From Hymenopus coronatus (lineage: Eukaryota; Arthropoda; Insecta; Mantodea; Hymenopodidae), in NCBI GenBank assembly GCA_030762935.1, contig CM060892.1, positions 85,566,827 through 85,630,826 on the forward strand: 64,000 nucleotides of DNA, given 5' to 3'. The translations under genes and the position numbers were made by a program. The notes below the pieces were generated by a model. That model made no database searches. It saw only the letters and a list, made by a program, of their open reading frames with translations, and was not told where the DNA came from. This document shows, one piece after another, positions 56,937 through 64,000 of this stretch. Each line of letters opens with the position of its first letter. Position 1 is the stretch's first letter.

Positions 56937-56944
56937 TTTTTTTT

Positions 56945-57828
56945 GTTAGTGGTGAGGGAAAAGGCTACTGACGCCCTAGCCCCAGGCAAGCCTGGGAGTG
57001 TGAGACTCCCCGCCCTGGACTCGAACCAGTGCGGCACTACCCACGAAAAACCCCTACCGGAAGTAGGGGGCCCATGCCTCGCTTGTGCAGTACCGCATTA
57101 AGCACCTGCGCATTTCTGGAGAAAATGGAAGCTGCGTGCCAGTGGCAGTAACAGCGAGTGAAGACTGAAGTGCCAGGGGACACACATGACTTGCGCCCTG
57201 AGTGCTCCCTGGGGGGGAGTTGGAGGTGACATAGGTTGTAATTGGAGGTGTATTTGTGTTGTATACATATCAGCCTTCTGGCCTCGTCAGGAATGGGTTA
57301 CCTAAAAGAAGGTGTATAAGTTCGCCTAGTGGCTTTAACAAGTGTTTTTGCTTACATGTATTCTTGAGTCATGACTCATCTTAACAGTTGGATTCTTGGT
57401 GTACTTATTTTCTAATATTTACTTGTATAGAATGATGCGCCGAGGGCTTCATCCATGTGCCTTAATTTCTATGGTTAATTATTTTTTATGCGTGCTTATC
57501 TCTAAATAGTTGAAGTGTATTTCCGCCTGTCGGCTTCAACTTGATTATATATATATACGTGTGTGTGCTTACTGCTAGTATCTTATTTGTATATACAGTG
57601 AAATTATTACCGCCTGTCGGCTCTGTCAATTGTATCTCGTTAACCAGTGTGTAGCAAGGTTGTATAAAGTGCACACATGGCGGGCTGTCTGCCTTAGTGC
57701 ATGAGCGAGCCTGTGCCACTTGCGGGGGGACCCTCAACCCCCGGGGCCGCCTTGGTTGTGTAACACAAGGACTTGAGGGCAGCGTAATTTTGGTATGTGT
57801 GTGTGAGTTCACGCGACCTGCATCATGG
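56945..57828 (-). other. Unit E 3' UTR
   Basis: Non-coding. It contains gttagtggtgagggaaaaggc next to the tail, and a ccaggggacacacatgac...gggggggagttgg block (57173-57222) that resembles the A/B/C 3' UTR. A TA/GTGT simple repeat lies near 57545-57570. The ORF of 108 codons at 57486-57812 has no recognised similarity and is not called. Confidence 0.6.
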
Positions 57829-59580
57829 CTAGTGCATTAAGGTGTTTAGATACTCTTCTATGTTAATTTCTGGTTCGCCAATGCCAATAGTGCGATCAAA
57901 TAGTGACAGAGGGCGGAGGTGCTTGTCGTGTGCCGTATCGTATTCTCCTAGCATTCTAATGTGATCGTTGTAGTTTTTGTTCTTTTTCGCATACAGGTTG
58001 TAGCTTAGGTGCTTGATAAATTGCTCAATTGTTAGCATTTTCAGCTCTTCGTGCATTTCAAACGCGGGAGCTTCTTCGGGTAGTTTGGCAATTATTCGCA
58101 GTATTCTGTTTTGCATCGTTTGGAGGCGCTTCATGTGCGTTTGTGCCGCATATCCCCATACGGGGGCAGCGTAAGTTAATATGGGACGGATCAGCGTCTT
58201 ATATAACGTAAGTCCCATCTGAAGTTTAAGGCTGCTGTTAAGATTTATGAGCGGGTAGAGTCTGTTAAGTTGGCCATTGGCCTTTGCTCTAACTGTGTTT
58301 ATGTGGTGTTTCCAACTGAGGTATTCATCCATCTTAACACCTAAGTATGTAACATTAGTTTCCCACCCGATTGGTTCCTGTCTATAGGTGAAGGGTGGGA
58401 GAGTTCGCCTCCTGTGTCTGTGCAGATTTCTTCTGCTAAAAATGATGGCTTGGCATTTTCTTGAATTTAGTTTAAGCCGCCATTTGGTGAACCACGGTTC
58501 CATGGCATTAAGAGCGTTCTGTAGCCTTAGATGTATAATGCGCGGCTGGGTTGATTGTGTAGCTAAGGCCGTGTCATCAGCGTATATGTATTTATCTACT
58601 CTGACTAATTGGGGAAGGTCGTTGATGTAGATGTTAAACAGCGTGGGTCCCAGTAAACATCCTTGGGGTACTCCAGCGCTGATTGGGCGAGCAGTAGATT
58701 TAGCTTCACCTACGGAGATGCGAAAGCTCCTTCCGCTGAGGTAGTCTTTGACTAGGGATATCATTGAGTCTGGCACGCCTATGGAGATTAATTTTCTTAG
58801 TAGGCCTGCATGCCAAACTTTGTCGAAGGCACGTTCAATGTCCAATAGGACCACGCCTGTGGATCGCTTGTTATTAAAACCTGCAGTTATTTTCTCTGTT
58901 ATTCTGAGTAGTTGCAGCGTTGTAGAATGATTAGCTCGAAAACCGAACTGTTCACTAGTTAAGATGTTATTCTTAGCGAGTAATGAGTTTAGGCGTTTCA
59001 AAACAACTTTTTCTAGGAGTTTGCTCAGTGTGTTAAGGAGGCTAATTGGCCTATGATTTGTTGGAATTGAGGGGTCTTTTTGTTGTTTGGGGAACATCAA
59101 TATTTGAGCTTCCTTCCAACGAGTTGGGAATTTTCCATTCTGGAGGGCATGATTAAATATGTCCGCTAGTAGTTTTAAAGCGCTTGGTGGAAGATGTTTG
59201 AGTACTAGATTGGGAATCTTATCCGGGCCCGGAGCTTTTCTATTGGGTATATGCATGATTAGCCATTTAATTTCGCCAGCATTTGTTTTTCTCATTTTAT
59301 TGTGAGCTGCAATGTTTCCAATGCTAGCAATTTGGTCTTCCGTTGCTGCTGCAAAATTTCTGTCGCACGGGTCAGCATTCGGTTTGAATGTTTCTTCTAA
59401 TGCATCCGCGAAGGCCTCAGCCTTTTGTTCGTCGGTTTCCGCTATTTGGCCTCCCGAATGTAGGGGCGGGATGTTGAAGCGAGTGCGCGTTAGGCATTTC
59501 GCGATTCGCCACACTGCCCGGTTTTGTGGATCTAGTGTGTCTAGCGTGGCGTTCCATTGTTCTCTTATGTGTTCTGTCAT
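57829..59580 (-). CDS. Unit E reverse transcriptase (ORF2 C-terminal part, open)
   Basis: An open frame of 583 codons. RT motifs in order: SGGQIAETDEQKAEAFADAL; NRKAPGPDKIPNLVLKHLPP; TNHRPISLLNTLSKLLEKVV; EQFGFRANHSTTLQLLRI; VVLLDIERAFDKVWHAGLL. Then AGVPQGCLLGPTLFNIYIND; the catalytic YIYADDTALA; and LNSRKCQAIIFSRR, YLGVKMDEYLSWKHHI. The FADD-type active site is intact as YADD. The C-terminus lacks RNase H and ends EYLNTLMH. This Met is internal: the natural ORF2 starts at 60585 and is broken upstream by frameshifts near 59730 and a TGA near 59897. The domain itself could still be functional; expression is unknown. Jockey clade by motif recognition. Confidence 0.9.
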   Translation of the reverse strand: MTEHIREQWNATLDTLDPQNRAVWRIAKCLTRTRFNIPPLHSGGQIAETDEQKAEAFADALEETFKPNADPCDRNFAAATEDQIASIGNIAAHNKMRKTNAGEIKWLIMHIPNRKAPGPDKIPNLVLKHLPPSALKLLADIFNHALQNGKFPTRWKEAQILMFPKQQKDPSIPTNHRPISLLNTLSKLLEKVVLKRLNSLLAKNNILTSEQFGFRANHSTTLQLLRITEKITAGFNNKRSTGVVLLDIERAFDKVWHAGLLRKLISIGVPDSMISLVKDYLSGRSFRISVGEAKSTARPISAGVPQGCLLGPTLFNIYINDLPQLVRVDKYIYADDTALATQSTQPRIIHLRLQNALNAMEPWFTKWRLKLNSRKCQAIIFSRRNLHRHRRRTLPPFTYRQEPIGWETNVTYLGVKMDEYLSWKHHINTVRAKANGQLNRLYPLINLNSSLKLQMGLTLYKTLIRPILTYAAPVWGYAAQTHMKRLQTMQNRILRIIAKLPEEAPAFEMHEELKMLTIEQFIKHLSYNLYAKKNKNYNDHIRMLGEYDTAHDKHLRPLSLFDRTIGIGEPEINIEEYLNTLMH

Positions 59581-59897
59581 AAGAATGTTGGCAGCAATTC
59601 TAAGGTTTTCGTATTCGTTTTTGTGGATAATGTTACGCGTGCGCTGCCACTGACGCCTGGCGCGGTTGCGGTCTTGTATCGCCCGTCTTACTGCCAGAGG
59701 AAATGGTGTCGTCGTGTAAATGTTTGGGCGTGTTAGCGGTACATGTCTTTCTGTGGTGTGGTGAGGTGAATGACTTTCGTTATTGTTTCTACCGCTTGGT
59801 CTTGTGTTTCGTGGGAGTTGACATTGATTTCCATTTGTCCAAGTTCTGTTTCTATTAGCGCCTCAAACGCCGGCCAGTTTGCTTGATTATAATTGCG

Positions 59898-60585
59898 TCA
59901 GGCTGGCTCTGGTTTGAACATTAGAGGCGCTGCGATCTCCATTAGTACCGGCAAGTGATCTGATGTGAGATCGTTTATTACCGTTGTTTTGGTGTCATAT
60001 GGCATATCTTTCAATAGAGCAATGTCTAAAATATCTGGGCTTTGGTTGGCCTGTCTTGGTATAAACGTGGGTTCGTCAGGTCCCGTTAGTAGGATGTTTG
60101 ACCTATTAACGTACGTTAGCAGTTTGGTGCCTGAAGTGTTTGTCATTCTACAATTCCAAAGGTGATGCTTGGCGTTTATGTCACCAGCTGCAATCACCTT
60201 ATGGTCGAGGCGCATAATTTTATCTACATCCTCCACGTCGATATCGCCTGGAGGATTGTATACTGCTATAATCGTTACTGCGGCGTTATGCAATTGCACA
60301 TTTACCGCTGTTGCTTTCAGACGGTTTAGTTGTGGCACGTGTTTTTTGATGGTGAGTTAGCGAGTTTTGGACGGCCACCGCTGTTCCTCCGCCTCTCCGG
60401 TTTCTATCGTTTCTGTAGATTTTGTACCCAGGTACCGTGAAGCGATCTTCTGGTCCTAAATGTGTCTCGTTCAGCAGTGCAATCTGAACAGAGTTCCTGA
60501 CTAAAAAGTCTGACAGTGCTTTACGCTTGCGTCGGAGGTTGTTGCAGTTCCAGTATATTATGTTTACAATTGGTGTACTAGCCAT
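59898..60585 (-). pseudogene. Unit E endonuclease domain (ORF2 N-terminal part)
   Basis: ATG at 60585 gives MASTPIVNIIYWNCNNLRRK. EEP motifs follow: IALLNETHLGPEDRF, RGGGTAVAV, then after a frameshift near 60340 VIAAGDINAKHHLWN, QSPDILDIALL and DLTSDHLPVLMEI. The frame stops at TGA after KPEPA (CGA to TGA type change), and the next codons continue the ORF2 sequence. It is the target-nicking nuclease of the LINE. Confidence 0.87.
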
Positions 60586-62520
60586 AACGAGAGTCCGAAA
60601 GTACTGTGAGATATCTGGCGAGGTAATTATACAGGTACAGTGGTTCTGTGTCTTCATCTGATAATAGTTCCAGGAGCCATTTGCTGTGTTCTATGAATTT
60701 ATTATAAGCTACATCTGGAGGGCATCCTAGGTGTGTTAGGAGTCCCCTCAAGGCCAAGCCATTTTCAAATGCTTCCCGAGTGGTGAGCGCAGTTGGGCTG
60801 AAGATTGAATCTCCCAACGGTGACTGTGGTTTCTGTGTATGTGTTTGTGTTGTGTCGCGTTGGGGGTGCGCTCGTGCTGTGCTGGTGGCAGACTGGGCGC
60901 GACCAGGTCTCCATCAGCTCTTGAGGGGCAGGGTTCGGGTACTGGCCGGTTTCTGCCACGACGGTCCTGTGTGTACCACTGCCCCTCGGTGTTAGTGGGA
61001 GCAGTCATGTTTCTCTGCTTCTGTTCTGCTGGTTGTGGTCGGGGGGCCCTAGATGTCTGCTCCCTTGGCCTTGATTTTAGTGCCGCCTGGTACTTCGGGC
61101 AACCGCGCCAAGTTGCCCCATGTCCCGTACCATTGCACAGCGCGCACTGTCGTTCCCCTGGGGGAACTCTACAGGTGTAAGAGGGGTGGGGGCCTTTACA
61201 TTTGGCGCAGGTGTCTTGTGGAGCCTGACATTCTAAGTGCGTGTGATAAAGCATTTGGCATTTTCTGCACTGTTTTGGTGCTGGATCGGTCCCTGTATTC
61301 TTCAATCCTAACCCTAAAATGAGCTACGTACTTGAGGCCCACTATCTTTCTATTGGCTGGTGTGTCCGCCAGTTCCACCAGGAACATGGGGAGGGGGGCT
61401 CTAAACCTATTCCTTCTGTGCATCTGCACAGCCCTAAGGACCTCAAGGTTGTGTGATGCCAGTTCCTGTCTTATGTGTTCACCGGAGACCTCCGCATACA
61501 GCCCTTTAATAACAAATCTTATGGTCCTAAGCGAAGGTTCGGGCATGAGGTGGAACTGTATGCGTTCCCGCTTGAGGTGATCTACAAAAGCATTGTAGTC
61601 CCTCCTGCAGAACAGTTTCACCGCATAGTCTCCGGATCGTTGCGCGATTCGTATGGTGTATTTGTGTAGAGGTTTGTGTTTCCTATCAAAGTTGAGTGCA
61701 AGAGCGTGTATGTGTGTTGTCTGGCTGTTTTTCACGAAGATAGGTGCCAGATCGGACCTAAACTCCGTGAAAGTGTTTGTGTGTGTGTTTGATTTTGCCT
61801 GTGCCGCCTGCGCGTAGCTCTCAGGTAACGGTGAGTGTGCTTGTGGTGTGGGTGATGGTCTTATGTCTGACAGGTCGATGAGGTCGGCGTCATGAGGTGA
61901 AGTGGGTATGACATGTGTGTTGTGATCGCTTGCGCCTGTGATACTCTGTGTGTGTGTGTTGGAGTGTGTGGTGGTGATGCCTGAGTGGATGTGTTGGTGT
62001 GTGTGGGGGTAGGTGTCAGTGTGTGTGTGAGTGTGGGTGTCAGATTGTGTGTAGGAGTCTGAGTGCATGTAGGAGTATGAGTGGTTGTAGGTGTCTGAGT
62101 ATGTGTAGTAGTCTGAGAATGTGTAGGTGTCTGAGTGTGTGTAGGTGTCTGAGAATGTGTAATAGTCTGAGTATGTGTAGGTGTCTGAGTGTGTGTAGGT
62201 GTCTGAGCGAGTGTAATAGTCTGAGTGTGTGTAGGTGTCTGAGTATGTGTAGGTGTCTGAGTGTGTGTAAGAGTCTGAGTTTGTGTAAGAGTCTGAGTGT
62301 GTGTAAGTAACTGAGTGTGTGTAGGTGTCTGAGTATGTGTGAGTGTTGGAGTCTGTGGAGGTGTGCTGGTGTGTGTGCGTATATGAGTCAGTGTGTGTGA
62401 TGTTTGAGTAGGTGTAGTGGTATGCGTGTGCAAGGATTGATCATTATAGCGCCTCTGAGTGGGTGTGGGTATGAGAGAGAGTTTGGTGTCCTGTGTACAT
62501 GGTGTATCCAGTGGTCCCAC
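60578..62520 (-). pseudogene. Unit E ORF1 (gag-like)
   Basis: ATG 62520 (MGPLDTPCTQDTKLS). A His/Thr/Pro/Gln repeat region (62460-61960) comes from a minisatellite. SYAQAAQAK follows, then an RNA-binding region of the jockey PRE_C2HC type: TIRFVIKGLYAEVSGEHIRQ, APLPMFLVELADTPANRK, FRVRIEEYRD. The knuckles, after a frameshift near 61260, are CRKCQMLYHTHLEC, CAKCKGPHPSYTC and CALCNGTGHGATWRGC. Another frameshift near 60830 leads to the C-terminus MGDSIFSPTALTTREAFENG, ending SDSRYG with TAG at 60578-60580. Two frameshifts in all. Confidence 0.85.
61960..62460 (-). repeat. Minisatellite in unit E ORF1, mostly 18-bp units
   Basis: On the plus strand, units of the type gagtgtgtgtaggtgtct repeat with variants (gagtatgtgtaggtgtct, gaatgtgtaatagtct). 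On the coding strand they give runs of QTPTHT, with QTITHT, QTLTHT and SQTPTHT variants. Being multiples of six bases, the units keep the frame. Confidence 0.9.
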
Positions 62521-63398
62521 TTCAGGTGTGTAGACATATAGTTATAACCCTTTCGTTAGCTCTACCCATATGATTAAGTTTTATATTATTTGGATGAATT
62601 AATAACACTAAACATATATTTGCCCATTTAGTTCCCCAAGGAACCCCAGGTACTTTAATACCTTTTATAGTATGTATTGAAACAGTTGCTACGCTGAGCG
62701 CGCGTGCGTGTGCGTGGACGTGAGGTGGGCCGTGTAGATGGTGATGAAGGTGCGGATGGCTTGTCTTTTGTCACTTTCAGAGCCTTAGCCGCTATGGGCC
62801 TTTTGGTATAGGACAGAGATGACGGGGAAAGTCGAACAGTCGTTCCTGTACCTGGTCGCACCATCGTCAAAAATCTCCTGTGACTATGTGTGTAAAAATA
62901 GATGTACTGTATGTATGTGTGTGTGTTAAAAGCTAGCTAGGAAGAAGTGAAATTTGAAGGTATGTAAAGCCTAGAACTTCTACTGCTGTGTCACAGTTAC
63001 CGCTCTTATATGACTACAGCACCTAACTTATAGCTATGGGGGGCTTACAAACTAGATAGATAGATGAAAATAGAGAAAGTGGAAGAGATAGAGCAGCTAG
63101 AGGGTGCTGAAAAGCGCGAGAAACAGAGGACTTGCCCGAAGGCGCCTTGGTTCCAGTCGTGAGACTGTTGGATGCAGCCTTGTTTCTCTACCCTGCTATA
63201 CTGTTTGTAGAGCTGAGTTGTGATGCAACAGAAGTGCTCGAGGCTCCTTGAGCCGCCCGGGAGAAGTGCGCGAGGTACCGTGTAGCGACCTGCGGCCTCT
63301 CGCTCAACCCGCCTTTCTCCGATGCACGCAGAGCAGCTCCTGGAGAAGTGCGCGAGGTACCCTGTAGCGACCTGCGGCCTCTCGCTCAACCCCTGTTA
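62521..63398 (-). other. Unit E 5' UTR
   Basis: About 0.88 kb upstream of the ORF1 ATG. It holds a 71-codon basic Ser/Pro/Arg-rich frame (62870-62655) that might be an alternative ORF1 N-terminus if frameshifted. At its outer end is the tandem repeat at 63261-63392. An internal promoter is expected here but not identified. Confidence 0.5.
63261..63392 (-). repeat. Tandem 82-bp unit at the 5' end of unit E
   Basis: gagaagtgcgcgaggtaccgtgtagcgacc and onward (63261-63310) recurs at 63343-63392 with one change (ccg to ccc). The period is 82 bp, with the intervening 32 bp seen once. This looks like the promoter monomers found at the 5' ends of some LINEs. Confidence 0.85.
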
Positions 63399-64000
63399 TT
63401 TTTTTTTTTTTTTTTTTACCGTGGAGGGGGAAAAATGCGTTCCTGCATTCGACCCCAAGCCTTAGTGCAATGGCTTGGGAGATATGTGGAGCTCCCCGCA
63501 GAGTGCGGTATATCCACTAAAAAACCCCTCCACGTGTTAATCGTTATATATAGAGTGCTTTCGTGCAAACATGCATTAGTCGGGTCCCGCATAGCACCCC
63601 GATTAGTAAGTGAGAACTACTTAGCTGGCATGCATTGCATGCGAGCGCGTTAATGCTACTTACTGGGATTGTCCATGAAACCTGAACAATACCAGTGGAT
63701 AATCATGCGCTACTTTCTGAGTGTTTTATTCGTTAATGACTATGTTCTATTTCTGCAGGGTGTGCCTGCTTGTCATATTAGGTAAAATGTTATTTGACAT
63801 GCACTTAAATTTAGTCTTATAGTATATGTTTAGAATGAGTTCCGCTTCTGCGCTGTTGCTTCGGGAGATTTCTCCGTCCGTCAGTGGTTGCGCAGCCGCT
63901 CGTCGCTAGTAGCTGTACCGGGCTCATAAGCCTTCGTCATCTCGTTTGCCATGTAATTGCCAAGGTTGCCTAAGTGATTGACTCCATATTGCAGCTGCCC
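63399..64000 (-). mobile_element. Array unit G: 3' end of a further LINE, runs off the window
   Basis: T19 at 63399-63417 is followed by accgtggagggggaaaaatgc and the gggtcccgcatagcaccccgattagtaag block, matching unit F. It directly abuts the 5' end of unit E. Where the element ends on the right cannot be seen; the sequence from about 63720 on is not recognised and carries no RT similarity. Confidence 0.65.

Larger units (their letters stand above)
56937..63398 (-). mobile_element. Array unit E: nearly complete jockey-like LINE
   Basis: About 6.46 kb. The 3' end is T8 at 56937-56944, then a 3' UTR of about 0.88 kb, and RT 59580-57829. The endonuclease is at 60585-59898, ORF1 at about 62520-60578, and a 5' UTR runs to 63398 with a tandem 82-bp unit. 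ORF1 and ORF2 overlap by eight bases (ATGGCTAG). Only a few frameshifts and one stop separate it from intact, so it is younger than the other LINEs here. It contains no RNase H, as in jockey. Confidence 0.85.

Noticed and set aside
61999..62310. Cys-rich 103-codon ORF on the plus strand, superficially toxin- or metallothionein-like
   Set aside because: It is the opposite strand of the TG-rich minisatellite in LINE ORF1; the regular Cys spacing comes from the repeat period, with no signal peptide or other coding evidence.
61960..62460. CRISPR-like array of short repeats
   Set aside because: The units are contiguous and degenerate with no unique spacers, in a eukaryotic LINE ORF.
48203..64000. 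Canonical arthropod telomere repeats between LINE units
   Set aside because: I looked for TTAGG tandem repeats at the junctions and saw none, so a TRAS/SART-type telomeric insertion is not supported.

Overview
This is AT-rich eukaryotic DNA from an animal, most likely an arthropod. The reasons are spliced genes with multi-kilobase introns, an insect-type Jupiter homologue, several mariner transposons, jockey- and R1-clade LINEs, and many tRNA-derived SINEs. I cannot name the species. Nothing looks bacterial, and there is no CRISPR array, rRNA or convincing functional tRNA gene.

Region 1 (1-19.3 kb) carries the 3' part of a plus-strand Jupiter gene (microtubule-associated, HN1/JPT family). 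Three coding exons are recognisable: 5559-5941, 11537-11608 and 18200-18348. Introns of about 5.6 and 6.6 kb hold SINEs, copies of an inverted-repeat element, a nested set of mariners and an R1 LINE tail. The first recognised exon lies between two 151-bp inverted arms that differ at only two positions.

Region 2 (19.3-33.4 kb) is intergenic. It holds more copies of the inverted-repeat element, one split by a mariner at a TA site, a decayed jockey-like LINE carrying a SINE with a 13-bp target duplication, and several other SINEs.

Region 3 (33.4-41.3 kb) is a complete four-exon plus-strand gene for MAD2L2/REV7, the HORMA subunit of DNA polymerase zeta and shieldin. The joined reading frame is 606 nt (201 codons plus stop). 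Residues aligned with the known REV3 and REV1 contacts are kept.

Region 4 (41.3-48.2 kb) is repeat debris: a LINE C-terminal fragment, a SINE with an 11-bp target duplication, and a degraded minus-strand LTR retrotransposon (gag, protease and integrase remnants, no RT found) with a mariner inside its integrase.

Region 5 (48.2-64 kb) differs sharply: it is GC-richer and is essentially a head-to-tail array of at least seven non-LTR retrotransposon units, all on the minus strand. At five of the six internal junctions the oligo(A) tail (oligo(T) on the plus strand) of one unit directly abuts the 5' end of the next. Three units (A, B, C) carry only a gag-type ORF1 and share a 3' UTR. D is a gag-EN-RT element truncated at its 3' side. 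E is a nearly complete jockey-like LINE with gag, endonuclease and an open RT. F and G are 3'-end copies. Gag-only plus gag-pol units, one orientation, tail-to-head, resembles the layout of Drosophila HeT-A/TART telomere arrays. This is the most interesting feature of the window, but the telomeric reading is inference only.
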